A DNA stretch of 64,000 bases from Mesorhizobium sp. WSM4311 (GCF_002295115.1 NZ_NSFV01000007.1:310001-374000); one strand, 5' to 3'; positions 8,955-20,200 are shown, counted from the stretch's first letter. Notes: a model not told the origin generated them from the sequence alone. Numbers and translations are program-made.

Positions 8955-10604
8955 TCACTTAAGAAGAGCAGACGTGATCTCGGTGTCGAAGGTCAAGGCG
9001 AGCTTCGTCGTGACGACGAGATTGTCGGGAGCAATATGGACACCTGTCAGCTGGATCGTGGGAGTTCCAGCGGTGATTTTCAGGCCGGGCACATTGGCCT
9101 TCGCGATGCCGGTTGTGATTTGCGATGCAGCCTCGTCGATCGGCTTGGTGAGATCGAATTTAGAGCCTTCTTTGAGCGCCGAAAGAATCTCCGTTTCGAA
9201 AAGACTTTGGACGATCATCCAGAACTTGTTGTCGATGACAGTCGCAAAGTGAATGCCTTCCACTGTGATGGCTTTGCCGCCCTGAACCAGCGTCGGCTTA
9301 CCAGACAGATAGACCCAGCCAGTTGTGTCGAACCACTGGCCTGGCAACTTGGCATCGATCTTCAGCCCAACAGCGAGTGATCCATTGCTGGGATAGAGGT
9401 CCACGTCGTCAATCCGGATCTCGATCGTGTTGGACGCGATGTTCTGCTTGAAGGTTTTCCCTTTCAGGGCAGCCGCCAATTCGGCTTTGAGAAAGTCGTA
9501 TGGAGCGATTGCCTGAAGGTTCACATCGAGCCCGCCATGATCGGCAGACGCGGAATTCAAAGGAGGAATGGCTGTGCCGGTCGTCGCGATCTCAGATGGC
9601 GAAAGGACTGTCGTCGCGCCGACGCGAACGACCATTCTTATCGCGTCGTCCTCTGCTATGAGCCCAGAAAAGCCCGCTGTCTTGGGCTCGATATTTAGAA
9701 AGAGGGGAGTCTGCTTGAGTCGGTCGATCTTGATCGAGAACGGGTGCCACTGCTTCGAAACGCCTGACCGGACAGCGTCACAGGGAAGAAGGCTCTGAGC
9801 CGCGTTCTGTATGTCGTCGCGGTGCTTGTCGAACTCGCCGTTCAGAACATCCGCAAGCCCAAGATTTACCGGACCGGCGCACACTTCAGGGTGACCGAGA
9901 GCACCGAGATCAATCCCAACGCAATTCCTCCCGACGAGTTCGACGGATGCACTATCTACCCATTTTCCGACGGGGGCAGCCTTGACGATCGGACACCATC
10001 CACTGTCTAGACCGACATTCATATTGATCTGCGGCGAAACCCGAGCGTCGAAGCTCTTCCCAGATAGAGAGAGCACTCTTGCGAGGTCGCCGCCAAGACC
10101 GGCCTTGCCCGTTATGTGGACACTCTGGCCTACTTGGATATCGGCGCCGGATTTTGCGATCCGAAGAGACCCATCCTTGTTCACGCTCGCGTCCCAGTGA
10201 TAATCGGCACATTGATTCCTTGTGCCGATACTAGGACCAACGATGTCTGGCACGTTTATGCACACCCTCTCAATTCCAGCGCCTCGAAAGTCCAGGTATG
10301 GCTTGTCAAAACACTCCTGGTGCGATCCCACGTGGCCTGGATTAACGAACGGTATGTTCATGCACGCAACGTGGCCATCCCCGTTCAGCGGGACCGAGTT
10401 TGGGACTTTCGCTTCCCCGGCCTGAACGAGTGCACTGTAAGGAATCGACGCCACCAGCGTGATGACGCTATCTGAGATAGTGGGAGGAGGAACGGCCTCG
10501 CCACCATGAGGCGGCGCTTGGAAGAGTTGATCGCCGTTACAGGCTGCCAGCGAGATACAAACCGATGGCGCCAGCAATAGGAGACGAGTTTTCGCGATCG
10601 TCAT
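8955..10604 (-). CDS. DUF4403-like outer-membrane lipoprotein
   Basis: 549 residues from the ATG at 10604. This start is chosen because GGGGA lies 7 bases upstream and because it gives a compact lipoprotein signal ending in the lipobox LAAC (Cys ~22). The mature protein begins with a beta-rich domain (SVITLVASIPYSALVQAG), has cysteine pairs (VACMN, QECF, RVCIN, GWCP), then WHPFSIKIDRL and further beta strands to the end (PTIQLTGVHIAPDNLVV). The domain order fits the DUF4403 family, a lipoprotein family of unknown function proposed to be TULIP/BPI-like. It is the last gene of the leftward giant-protein operon. The assignment rests on recognition by eye. Confidence 0.65.
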   Translation of the reverse strand: MTIAKTRLLLLAPSVCISLAACNGDQLFQAPPHGGEAVPPPTISDSVITLVASIPYSALVQAGEAKVPNSVPLNGDGHVACMNIPFVNPGHVGSHQECFDKPYLDFRGAGIERVCINVPDIVGPSIGTRNQCADYHWDASVNKDGSLRIAKSGADIQVGQSVHITGKAGLGGDLARVLSLSGKSFDARVSPQINMNVGLDSGWCPIVKAAPVGKWVDSASVELVGRNCVGIDLGALGHPEVCAGPVNLGLADVLNGEFDKHRDDIQNAAQSLLPCDAVRSGVSKQWHPFSIKIDRLKQTPLFLNIEPKTAGFSGLIAEDDAIRMVVRVGATTVLSPSEIATTGTAIPPLNSASADHGGLDVNLQAIAPYDFLKAELAAALKGKTFKQNIASNTIEIRIDDVDLYPSNGSLAVGLKIDAKLPGQWFDTTGWVYLSGKPTLVQGGKAITVEGIHFATVIDNKFWMIVQSLFETEILSALKEGSKFDLTKPIDEAASQITTGIAKANVPGLKITAGTPTIQLTGVHIAPDNLVVTTKLALTFDTEITSALLK

Positions 10605-10714
10605 AATGTTTCCCCATGTCTTAATTCTATTCACGAATTACTGTGAGAAGAGGGTGCAGCGCGTTCCGCATAAGTTACTGATCGCGCTGGTATCGTTACT
10701 CGTAACAATACTAT

Positions 10715-10948
10715 TCATTGCCCCGGCAACCTTTGGGAAGTTTTCGTGGAGGAATTGCCCCGCGCGAGACCACGAGCCTCCGGCTCGCGTGCCAAAGGCA
10801 CGGCATCATCCGTTGCCGTCAATTCTTGCCGAAGGTTCCTGATGCCTTTTCCCACATCTCCCATGAGGGCGGAGATTCGCCCGCGCCCGAAGAAAATCAT
10901 CACGACGACGATGACGAGCAACCAGTGCCATATGCTTAGCGCACCCAT
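10715..10948 (-). CDS. tatA: TatA/TatE-family twin-arginine translocase subunit, divergent paralogue
   Basis: 77 residues. The N-terminus SIWHWLLVIVVVMIFFGRGR is the TatA transmembrane helix with its hinge, followed by the amphipathic helix segment ISALMGDVGKGIRNLRQEL. After residue ~42 the tail is unrelated to typical TatA tails. TatA subunits assemble the protein-conducting element of the Tat export system. No tatB or tatC is nearby, so it must work with the chromosomal TatBC. It lies in the same operon as a 2988-residue protein with a Tat signal, which suggests a TatA devoted to that cargo. Confidence 0.88.
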   Translation of the reverse strand: MGALSIWHWLLVIVVVMIFFGRGRISALMGDVGKGIRNLRQELTATDDAVPLAREPEARGLARGNSSTKTSQRLPGQ

Positions 10949-11037
10949 TTTCTTATCCTTCCTTTGTCCGATCGAGACCGGATCGGTCGAATGGTTAGGT
11001 TGACGATGTACCGCCGACCGGATCGACCGCCCGGCGG

Positions 11038-11667
11038 CTATGGGATGCCGGCAACGATGTCCTCGGCGAAATATTCGAGGTTGTTGGCTGTGCGCCTTGC
11101 TTTTTGGGGCTCCGTTCTTGCCAATTGCTCGGCGTCGGCGATGGTATAGTCAGGCTTGCCGTCGCCCGTGACGTCGGTATCGACGATTGTGGCGCTGGTG
11201 GCTTGATGAGACGCCTCGTGGACGATGGTCCCGCCTCGGGAATCGGCGCCCTTGTCCGATAGGTCGAAGAAACCTGACTCCAGGAAAATCTCGGAGAAGC
11301 CCCCCTTGGGAACAAAGGCCAAGGTACCCGGGTCGTCGTCTGGCATTGTCTTGTTCGGACACCAATAGCTCTGGAACACCATAAAGCCGAGGACCTCTTC
11401 GGAGACTTGCTTGAGTACGGGATCGTCGTCGCCTTCATTCCCCCCGAACCAGCGCTTGAACTTCGCGCCACTAGCGGAATTGGTGGTCGGCAGACTGTTG
11501 ATGGTGTCCGACAGCATCGAGCGCGCTTCCACTACCGCGGCCGATGCAATGGCATTTTGTCCCGCATCACATGCAACGCGGTACGCGTCAAATGCGTCGG
11601 AGCGGGCGGTTGTTGCCGCCATGCACAGCAATCCTGCGACGCCGGCCAGTCTCAGTGAATTCCTCAT
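11038..11667 (-). CDS. Secreted M35-like (lysine-specific metallo-endopeptidase type) protease
   Basis: 209 residues from the ATG at 11667, with a strong GGAGGA ribosome binding site 6 bases upstream. The N-terminal 23 residues form a signal peptide (LRLAGVAGLLCMAATTARS). The zinc site HEASH is at 150-154. It is followed by GDGKPDYTIADAEQLA and a terminal NNLEYFAED segment, the arrangement of aspzincin / Lys-MEP enzymes, where an Asp near 174 would be the third ligand. It sits 52 bp after the 1849-residue gene in the same operon. It could process the giant exported proteins, but that is inference. Confidence 0.75.
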   Translation of the reverse strand: MRNSLRLAGVAGLLCMAATTARSDAFDAYRVACDAGQNAIASAAVVEARSMLSDTINSLPTTNSASGAKFKRWFGGNEGDDDPVLKQVSEEVLGFMVFQSYWCPNKTMPDDDPGTLAFVPKGGFSEIFLESGFFDLSDKGADSRGGTIVHEASHQATSATIVDTDVTGDGKPDYTIADAEQLARTEPQKARRTANNLEYFAEDIVAGIP

Positions 11668-11719
11668 GTGATTTCCTCCGCTGTCGTGCGCGTTTCGCTT
11701 CGGGCAATTTCGATACTTG

Positions 11720-14700
11720 CTACTTTGAGGTCGCATCTTCGGGCTGCATTTTTGGCGGCGCGCTCGCGCTTTCCATCGGGAGGTCGAAAGCTATGCGTGC
11801 CGAGAAGCGTGGACCGGAATCGACCAGGGTATTTGGCTCGAACATCGTTTCGGGAGATATCGGCTCGGCCGGGTAAGTCGCCGGCATCCGCTGCTCGATT
11901 TCCTCAAGGTAGGCATAGAACCGGCCTGGGCCTAATTGCGCCAGCCGCTCGGCGTCGATCGAACACTGCAAATTCCAGCGGCCTACGCCGTCTGCGATGT
12001 GCGGGTTGTTGTCGAACGCATGGAACTCCGCTGCGTTGACCGGCGTGCGCCTCCACCGATTTCCGTTGTCCTTACCTTCATGGACCACGCTCATTCGCAT
12101 CTGAGGCTTGTCGAGTGCGTCGTAGATCGGGTGCCCTGCTTTCTCGTAGCGCTTGTGGTGCTTGACCCTTTCGGACGCCTGACCGAAAACGCTGGCGAAC
12201 ACCATGAGACCGCCCTTCTCTCCGCGGATCGGCGTAACCTCGGCGGTGCGACCGGGCAGGATCTGGCTCCATGCGACCACCGGCTCCGAGACCTGGAGAT
12301 CCGGTTCGGTATGCTCTTGGTAGCGAACCAGGCCGAACCGAACGAACGGGTCGGTCGATCTCGAGGGCGTGATCTCGATGTCGACGAACCATTCCTCCCG
12401 GTCTGCGTCGAAGCACGGCTCGTAGGTGATGAGACTGACGTCCATCATGTCGAGCTTGAGCTTGGTGCTGTCCTGGTCGGCGGCCGTCGTGCTGTCTTCG
12501 TCGTCCGCCCTGGCGATTGGCATCTTCACGTTACGGACAATGCGCGGGTCGTGCGGAGAGTTGTTCAGACGCTGCAGTATATCCGGGGGAATAGGGGGAT
12601 CCTGCGGCCTGTGAATGAGATGGGCGACATCGGCGAAATTGTACGGGCCGATCAGCGGCTCGGTGCTGGGAGCGCTGTCCCAGCGGATCGGATCGCCGCC
12701 CCAGCGCGTGATGAAGGCGCCGCCGGGTCCGACAAATTCGTCGGACAGCTCATCCAGCGCAACGCTGCGCTTGTAGTAATCGCCGAGTTTGCGCGACAGC
12801 GATGCCTCCAGCTCGTCGAAATGGTTTGGTGGCCAAGCCACGACGCCCAGCCGTTCGCCTTCGCCAGATGAAAACCAGCCGCGCGACAGATAGATGCGGG
12901 TCACCGCACTGCGCTTGAGCGTGTGGACGACCAGCCCCTGTTTGTCGACCGTCAACCGCTCGGTCCGGAACACCGGCATGGGCGAACGGACGACACACTT
13001 CGCAGGGCGCTCGCTGGCAGGAAGCCAGATTTCGTGCGGCAAACTTTCCCTGATCTGCTGCTTACGGTTGAGCGGCTGCCTCCGCCCCAGTTCCTGCTGT
13101 GTAGGTTCCTTCGGGCCGCGCCAGCGGTCGACGGTTTCCCAATCGGCCGCGAAACGCGAGAACGCCACCGCCTTGACGACGAGGCGACGTGCCTTCGCGT
13201 CCGGGAAGGTGTGCACCTGGTCGGACTTGAACATTAGACGCCGCACCTGTCCGCTGCCCGCTGGCTTGCGGGGTGTTGCCTCTTCCTTGTTCAGGACGAC
13301 CAGGCCGCGCCGCGCGGCTTCGTGCACCATGGCCAGGCTGATGGTCGAGTTCCCCTCCCATTGCGGCCACAATGGCGTCGCCCCCTCAGCCGGCAATGCT
13401 TCACAACGCAGCAGGGTGACCTCAGACCTCTGCAGGGAGACACGGTTTCGGTCGTCGATATCCGCGAAGCCGTAGACGTCGAGCACCGAAGAAAAGCGGC
13501 GTTTGCCCGCCTCGTCGAGCAGGCTCGGCCAACGGCCCGCGCGGCGTGCCTTGAGGCTGCGCCGCCGGCTGATGTCATCCATGACGGAGCTGCGCGGCGC
13601 CACCGTTTCCGCGACGATTTCGAACCCGTCGGCGTCCGTAAGGTCGATGGAGATCGCGCCCGTCAGCAGGTAGTCCTTTGAACCGACTGCTGTTGCCGGC
13701 CGGAACACATCTCGCGCCAGCGCCAGCGCCTCGATATGCCGCTTGGCCCCTTCAGTCGTCTGCGCGGCAATGGCCGCCGGCCGAACGGCGTCGGCTGCAC
13801 CGAACAGGTTCCTCGCCAGATACTTGTCCGAAGCACCTTCGCCAATCCACTGCACCGCGGCGATTGCCTGGTCGAACCCGCCGGGCAGTGGCGATACGGC
13901 CCATCGCGGCGCCGATGCCGGGCGGCTCGCCGCACAGGCGACACGCACCGGCGCCACGGCCGAGAGCTCGTCGATCGGCCGCACGCACGTCGCGTGTTGC
14001 AACAGAAGCTTCGCGATATCCAGCAGCAGATCGTCGCTCGCGCCGCTGTGGCCGCCGATGGAGCAGTGACAATCGGCTGCGTCTCCAACCTGTGCGGCGA
14101 GGCATTTTTGCAGCGTTTCGGCAGCCTGATCGCCGAACATCGCGGCGAGCTTTGCCGGCGCTGCCGGAGACCCCATCGGATTGACGAGCGCTCCGAGCAC
14201 CTCTGTCAGCGAAAACCATTTCGCCAGGTGCTCCGGGCTCGGCAGACAGAAGGCCACCAGGTCATAGTCTTCCGAAGGGGCGAGTTTCATCTCGACCACC
14301 TTCACACGAGCGCCGGTCTTGCCGAACTCGCCCGATGGCGACAACTGCTGATCGGGAGATTTGGCGAATGCCAGCACCTCGCTCGCTGCCTTGGGCCTTG
14401 GCCGGCGGTTCACCGACGACATCACGATGGCCAGCGGCCGGGCATTCGGCCACTTGCTGAGCCCGCCATCGTAGACGGGGATTGTCAGAGAGCCATCGAG
14501 ATACGCCCCGGTGGTGCGGTGTTTGAGACGCAGCACATAATACTCGGCGGCGGGGTCCGGCAGAAACGCTTGCCGCTCGCCGACATCATGGCCCGCGATG
14601 AACACGGTCTCGCCCTGTTCGTCGGGCGCGTCGTAGACGATTTCGCGGAACTGTTCAGCCGGAATCATGCCGAAGCCATATGGCTTGCGGGTGACGGCGA

Positions 14701-17269
14701 TCGGAAAGCCGGCCGGCCGGCGGGCGCGGGAAGCATTCTTGTCGTTCATGTTCGGCGCCTGGCGATCGCGACGTACGTCGCGCAGTCCGCCCTTGAGGCG
14801 CTCGCGAAAGTCGCTCGTATCGAACACGCCGTGACGCGTCGCCTCGTCCTGCGAGATGATCGGCGGCACGATGATGCGCATGGTGGACGATGGGTTAGCC
14901 CGCCTGCTCGCCGGCACGTAGGGCGCCCCAGCCATGAACTCGCCGCCATCTGCCGGCTCGGAATTGTTGAGGCGAAGCGCCGCACGATCGGCCTGCTCGA
15001 AGCCCATCGGCGCGTTGCTGCGCAGTGCAATGTGGTTCGGCAGCAGCACGTCCGGGCGGCCGATCGCTTCCTGGCGCAGGAAACGCCGCAGTGATGCCGG
15101 CGTCGGCTCTTCAGTCAGTTTTGCGGGAAAGGCGAGCAGGCTCTCCAGGTCTTGCGGGGTGTTCGCCACGTATTGCCGCTTCAAATGCGCGCCATCCTCA
15201 CGCAACGGGATGGCGCGGCCGCCGAGGAAGGTCGAGCGCATGGCGAAACGGTAGCCAACGCCATAGCGAAGCGGCGGTGGCCGTGATGCCGGCTCGTTCT
15301 TGGCATCGGGAAGACCGAGCGTTCGGCGGAAGGGAAGCGCGGCTTTCCCGGCAGCATCGTCGGGCACCGGACGCTCGGGCGCGCAAAGTACTGCCATCGG
15401 CGTGCCGTCCCATTGCGCAACAGCCTCCTCGACAACCGCGTCGGTGTCCGCGCCGCCGCTGCCGCGCGGAACCAGCCGCGAGGCGAAGACCATGCTGGCG
15501 GCGTCGATCTCGCGGCGCTCAGCGGAGCCGGGTGCTCCGATCAATCTGTCGAGCGCGGCCTTGACAGCCGGCTTGGGCTCACGCTTCACGCGGAAGTCAT
15601 AACTTACTGTACGGCTCATCAGGCTGCGCCAGCGATCCACCTTGTTCATTCGGACCGCGACGTCGAGCCGGCGGCCGATGGTCAGATCTTCGGCAAAGAG
15701 CAGGGCCCGCGCACGCTGCTCGCCTTCTTCCGGTTTTGTGCTCTTCTGCGCAGCCGTGCGGGCAGCGGTGCGGATTGCTTCGTCGGCGCGCAACCGATCC
15801 ATGACGACGAAACCCGCTGTCTGGAAGGCGTTGGCAATCGCCTCCGCCTTGTTGATGACGTCGTCCTTGCCGGTCGGTTCGACGGCTCGGCGCATGTCGA
15901 GCGACACGAGGCCGTAGCGGGGGTTACCTTTGGCGGCGCCGGAGCCGGTCAACGATACGCCGTCGAACTGGTCGAGGTTGGTTATCAGATCCATGATCCG
16001 GGCCTCCCAGCCCTTTTCGCCCTGGATCATCCCCGGAACATCGATCTCGTCCTTCGGCGCAGGCCAGAAATGATCGTCGGCCACCTTTGCGGTGGTCCAG
16101 ACGCGCGGCGTCGAGCGGCCTGCCTCGTCCGCTTCGGCGGCGAGGAACATATACGGGTCCATCTCCATCGGCTCGAGTTCCAAGTCGATCGCCAGACAGA
16201 ACAGGCGCGCGAAACCGGCGTCGCCCTGCAGGGCATAGAAGGTTTGCGCAATGCGCTCGAGGCGCTTCTGCTCTTCCAGCGGCGTCTGGGGGGCCTGAGC
16301 CCAGCTTCCGTAGAGCTGCGTCTTCGCGGCCGTCCCAGGGCTGTCAGATTCCGGCTGGCCGGGATTCTGAACAGGAAGCTCCGCCGGAGAAACAGGTTTG
16401 CAAAGCCGGCTCAAAAGCTTGTGGGTCGTCTTGTCGAAGGTCTGCTTTGCTTGCTTGCGGTCGTCGTTGGTTGCTTTGACGACGCTGTCCAATTCCAGCT
16501 TCTTTTTTTCACGCAGCTCGGCCAGGGCTTGCTCCTTGCTCAGTTCCTTGAGGTCGGTTGCCGGAGCCGCCGCTATGCCTTCAATCGGCAGGTCGTCCAG
16601 ATCCGGCAGCGGCTCGCGGATGCGGTCCGCGACGCGCTTGGCCCGGTCAATCTCGAGTTGAAATGCCAGGTCGCTCTGGCGTGCCGGAATGATGGTCTTG
16701 ATCGTTACCGTTTCGCCAGGCTTGACGGCGGAAGCGCGCATCTGACCGCGCCCGCCCGGCTGCAACTCGGCGGGGTCGGCCTCGTCCGTCAGGGCGGCGT
16801 TGAAGCTTGCGCCCTCAAGCGAATGGCTGATGAGTTTCCTCAGATCCGTCCATGGGTCGGCGCCTCCGGCCGTTTCGAAGGCCTCCCTCCAAACCGCGTT
16901 GATCTCGTCCCACGCCTTGGAGGTTTTGGGATCGCCGAGCGTCTTGATCGCCGCGATTGCCATCAACGTCGAAGACTGTGCAATGTCGGGTTCGGCCGCC
17001 GTCCAACATTCGCCGTCGAAGCTTTGTGCGGCCCTCGGAGCGACCGCGATCTCGACCGCGAACTTTGCCGCAGTCTTGGAGCTGCCGGGCAAGCCGATCC
17101 CGCCGGCGATCAGCATGGCCATTTTCTTCGGCCATTCCGACAACTCAAAACTGCCTGGCGCGCCGGCAGTTGCTGGTTCCGGCGTGACGATCAAGGTCAG
17201 CTGTCGGGCTCCGCTCTTGGTATATCCGTTGGCGACAACCCGCATGAAAGGGCGAACTGGTTCGCTCAT
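11720..17269 (-). CDS. Giant cytoplasmic-type protein of unknown function (1849 aa)
   Basis: 1849 residues from the ATG at 17269, which overlaps the stop of the 2988-residue gene in an ATGA junction and has GGAG ~10 bases upstream. No signal peptide, membrane segment or known domain is visible. The protein is mixed alpha/beta with a Lys/Glu-rich helical section around residues 270-315, Pro/Arg-rich linkers, and a beta-rich C-terminal third. Isolated segments such as SIGGHSGASDDLL resemble no catalytic motif I can name with confidence. Translational coupling to the Tat-exported giant implies a fixed ratio and a physical partnership. It could be co-exported by hitch-hiking, or could be a cytoplasmic chaperone or assembly factor. 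Function unknown. Confidence 0.8.
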   Translation of the reverse strand: MSEPVRPFMRVVANGYTKSGARQLTLIVTPEPATAGAPGSFELSEWPKKMAMLIAGGIGLPGSSKTAAKFAVEIAVAPRAAQSFDGECWTAAEPDIAQSSTLMAIAAIKTLGDPKTSKAWDEINAVWREAFETAGGADPWTDLRKLISHSLEGASFNAALTDEADPAELQPGGRGQMRASAVKPGETVTIKTIIPARQSDLAFQLEIDRAKRVADRIREPLPDLDDLPIEGIAAAPATDLKELSKEQALAELREKKKLELDSVVKATNDDRKQAKQTFDKTTHKLLSRLCKPVSPAELPVQNPGQPESDSPGTAAKTQLYGSWAQAPQTPLEEQKRLERIAQTFYALQGDAGFARLFCLAIDLELEPMEMDPYMFLAAEADEAGRSTPRVWTTAKVADDHFWPAPKDEIDVPGMIQGEKGWEARIMDLITNLDQFDGVSLTGSGAAKGNPRYGLVSLDMRRAVEPTGKDDVINKAEAIANAFQTAGFVVMDRLRADEAIRTAARTAAQKSTKPEEGEQRARALLFAEDLTIGRRLDVAVRMNKVDRWRSLMSRTVSYDFRVKREPKPAVKAALDRLIGAPGSAERREIDAASMVFASRLVPRGSGGADTDAVVEEAVAQWDGTPMAVLCAPERPVPDDAAGKAALPFRRTLGLPDAKNEPASRPPPLRYGVGYRFAMRSTFLGGRAIPLREDGAHLKRQYVANTPQDLESLLAFPAKLTEEPTPASLRRFLRQEAIGRPDVLLPNHIALRSNAPMGFEQADRAALRLNNSEPADGGEFMAGAPYVPASRRANPSSTMRIIVPPIISQDEATRHGVFDTSDFRERLKGGLRDVRRDRQAPNMNDKNASRARRPAGFPIAVTRKPYGFGMIPAEQFREIVYDAPDEQGETVFIAGHDVGERQAFLPDPAAEYYVLRLKHRTTGAYLDGSLTIPVYDGGLSKWPNARPLAIVMSSVNRRPRPKAASEVLAFAKSPDQQLSPSGEFGKTGARVKVVEMKLAPSEDYDLVAFCLPSPEHLAKWFSLTEVLGALVNPMGSPAAPAKLAAMFGDQAAETLQKCLAAQVGDAADCHCSIGGHSGASDDLLLDIAKLLLQHATCVRPIDELSAVAPVRVACAASRPASAPRWAVSPLPGGFDQAIAAVQWIGEGASDKYLARNLFGAADAVRPAAIAAQTTEGAKRHIEALALARDVFRPATAVGSKDYLLTGAISIDLTDADGFEIVAETVAPRSSVMDDISRRRSLKARRAGRWPSLLDEAGKRRFSSVLDVYGFADIDDRNRVSLQRSEVTLLRCEALPAEGATPLWPQWEGNSTISLAMVHEAARRGLVVLNKEEATPRKPAGSGQVRRLMFKSDQVHTFPDAKARRLVVKAVAFSRFAADWETVDRWRGPKEPTQQELGRRQPLNRKQQIRESLPHEIWLPASERPAKCVVRSPMPVFRTERLTVDKQGLVVHTLKRSAVTRIYLSRGWFSSGEGERLGVVAWPPNHFDELEASLSRKLGDYYKRSVALDELSDEFVGPGGAFITRWGGDPIRWDSAPSTEPLIGPYNFADVAHLIHRPQDPPIPPDILQRLNNSPHDPRIVRNVKMPIARADDEDSTTAADQDSTKLKLDMMDVSLITYEPCFDADREEWFVDIEITPSRSTDPFVRFGLVRYQEHTEPDLQVSEPVVAWSQILPGRTAEVTPIRGEKGGLMVFASVFGQASERVKHHKRYEKAGHPIYDALDKPQMRMSVVHEGKDNGNRWRRTPVNAAEFHAFDNNPHIADGVGRWNLQCSIDAERLAQLGPGRFYAYLEEIEQRMPATYPAEPISPETMFEPNTLVDSGPRFSARIAFDLPMESASAPPKMQPEDATSK

Positions 17270-20200
17270 GATGCTTGCTCCAGAAGTGCGATGTCGAAGT
17301 AGTCGAAGTATTTCGACGTGTCTTTGCCCTGGCACACCGTGGTGACCTTGACGCCCGTGACGAAGCCGTATTCGTCCGGCGTGATGGTCGCGCCGGTGGC
17401 GCCGGTGATGATCGAGCGGTCGATGCCATCGGCCGAGATGCCGGCAAATCGCGTCGGGCTCTCCAGCGCGCCGGACTGGCTTGAACCACCGCCGCCGCCA
17501 CTGCCCATCGCAGGTTGGCTGCTGGCAGCGCGCACGCTGTAGTCGTAGTCGACGATGCCCATTGAGAAGGCGAAGCTGAAGATCGCTTCACCTTCCATGG
17601 CGCCGCCCTCGGCCATGCCAAGCTTGACATAGAGGGACGCGTAGAAATTGAAGATCCAGATGCTGGCGGCGCCACCGGCAAAGAACGTGCCCGAGAGTTC
17701 GGTGACGCGATGGCCGCTGGCGAGCTCCTGCGTGCGGATATAGAAGCCGCTCATGATGCGCCCGTAGGCAACCAACGGGCCGAACGAGAAGTCGGCGCTG
17801 CCGCCGAATTCGAACGACGCCTCGAAGCCCACGATCTTCTTGGCACTGGCGGTAATGGCGAAATAACCGGCGCCGCCAAACGGCGGTACGCTGATGGTGA
17901 AGGGCGCAAGCCGGCGCGCCAGCGAAGCGCGGAACAGGGCTTCGCTGTCGGTAAACGGCAGCAGCGCCGCGACATTCAGCGAGACGTTGGAGAACGAGAT
18001 GCCGCCAAGCTGGATGGTCCCCAGGTTGATGCCGTAGCCTGCTTCGATGCCCGGTAGGCCGTCCAGTGGCTGCAGATAGAAGCCGCTGCCGCTTGGGCTG
18101 AGAAATGACTGCAACTGCTGGGCGAATTCGAGTTCCTTGCCGATCTCGAACGTATTGTAGTTGACGTCGAAGGATGGCTTGCCGCCGTCTTCGATGAGGA
18201 ACGACGCGCCGTGGAATTTCAGCGCGACGGCTTCGAAGATGCCCCCGAGCAGGTTGACCTCGAACGCACCAAGCTTGCCATCGGCACGGAACTTGACCGG
18301 GTCCTTGCCAAGCAGATCGATATTGACCCTGACGGCGACATCGAAGCGGCTGCCATTCATAAGGCTGAAGATCTTGCCTTGGCTCTGGCCGGCGCCGTAG
18401 CTGCCGGTCGCCAGGTTGAGATCGTAGGCGAGCGTTGTGCGCAGCGGCACGAGATTGGCGAGCGTGTCTTCGATCTCGTCACGCAGCGCCGCGACATCGA
18501 TCATGCTCAATATGTCGCCACTGGTCGCCTTGACGACGAGATCCTTCAGATTCCTGATGATTAGAAGTGGCGCAGCCTGGCCGCCCAGCCAACCGTCGAG
18601 AAAGGCGCCGAGCTGCTTGCGAACCTCCGTCTGCCCGAAATCGGTGGCGTTGGCCGCATCGCTGATCCAGTCCGCTTCCTGCTGAAGCCGGTCGCAGCCT
18701 TCTCCATCGCAGGCGAAACCCTCGAGCTTGGGCACAGTCAGGGCCTGGACGACAAGCCCGGTTGCCAAACCTTCCGCCAGCGACGGGTCTTTCAGCACCT
18801 TGTTGCGGGCCTCGAGAATGGCGGCGTAACCCGTGGCGAGAGGCTCGAGAGCGGGCTTGATGAGGTTGAACGCTTTGTCGCGAAGCGCCGCCGGTAGCGC
18901 CGACGCGCGGTCGAGCAAGCTGCGGTATGCGTTCACAGCAGTGATTTCGGCATTTCGCAGACCGTCGCGGATGGTGTCGAATTCGGTGCTGGCGCCTCCA
19001 CCCATGAAGAACTGTTGGACACTGGTTCCCTCACCGGTCTTCACCGGCAAAACGAGAAGCTTTTCAATGGTTTCTGGACTTCCGCCAGCGTCGAAGTCCT
19101 CGCGAAGGTTCACTGGTAGAGTGCTCGTCAGCTTGGTGAGGGCTGCCACGACGCTATTGCGCTCGGGATTGAGAATCTCGGGCAATGCGGCCACAATCTT
19201 GCTCACCTCCGAAATCCCGGCGGTGGCAAGGAGACTGCCCTTGGACAGAAGCTTGAGGGAGAGGCTGACCACAACCGTTAGGCAATCGGCGACTTTTGAT
19301 TGGGCGGACTGAAGAGCTGCCTCCAGTTTCTTCACCGCGTCGGCGATGTCGGTTGAAGCAATCAACGTTGCCGCGAACCCGCCAGCCAGCGCAGCTTGGT
19401 TGTTGGGTTTACTGAGATAGTTGGAGAATGCCGCGGCGATCTCCTTGAGCGCCGCCTCGAGGCCGTCCAGCGCAACCTCGACAACTGCGCGAGCTGCCTC
19501 AAGCCGCTGCAGCAGTTTTGCCGGATTGAGAGTGTCGCCTGTGCCGTCGCCGATGGATTGAGCTTTGATGTCGTCCAATGACCGCTGAACCGCCTGAAGT
19601 CCGCGGCCGAGGTGAACGGTATGCCGATAGATCGAACCGATCTGGGTCTTGATGATGCTGTCGAGGGTTGTGGTATCCTTCAAAACACCTTGAGCGGCCT
19701 CTTGCAGGTTCAGCGGTAAATCGCTCTTGTGGTCGTCAAATTCGCTCTGCGCCTTGGCGAGCTGCGTGTCGATCTCGCCGACAGACGTCCATGCGTCGGC
19801 AATTCTTTTCAGGATTGTGCCCTCCGCGGGCAGCACATCCGGAAGGTCAGGCATATCTGCGGTGTCGGCTTCATCGTCCGTCGGCCACTGGGGCGTGCCG
19901 ACCACTGCGAAGCCCAGGAGTTTGGCGAGCCCGTCGAGCGCGCCCGCTGCCTCGGTGGCTGGCGTTTGGAGTACAGCGGTCAGATCGAGTTCGGCGCCAA
20001 ACAGCTGACGAGAGACCGTTGCCGAGGCAGCCAGCGCCGCGTCCATGTTCTTTGCATGGACAGCGTTCACGAGACTCTCGACCGCTAGAGCGCCGGTCTG
20101 CAGGCGGCGCAGCTCGGCAAGGAGTTGCGAAACGGCAGGAGGCAACTGTGACGGCCTGGCGTCTATCCGCTTTTCGACCTCCTCCAGGCGCGTCCGATAG

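Noticed and set aside
10498..10545. A single TGTAACG-like heptamer near the DUF4403 start
   Set aside because: It lies inside the coding sequence and has no second heptamer at 11-bp pitch.
13736..15094. Long plus-strand open frame (452 codons) and several others opposite the giant genes
   Set aside because: They lie antisense to clearly coded genes in GC-rich DNA, show biased Arg/Ala/Gly-rich translations and have no family signal; they are shadows of the minus-strand genes.
15413..17302. 629-codon plus-strand frame opposite the 1849-aa gene
   Set aside because: Same antisense artefact. The minus strand has the ATGA coupling, ribosome binding site and continuous coding pattern.
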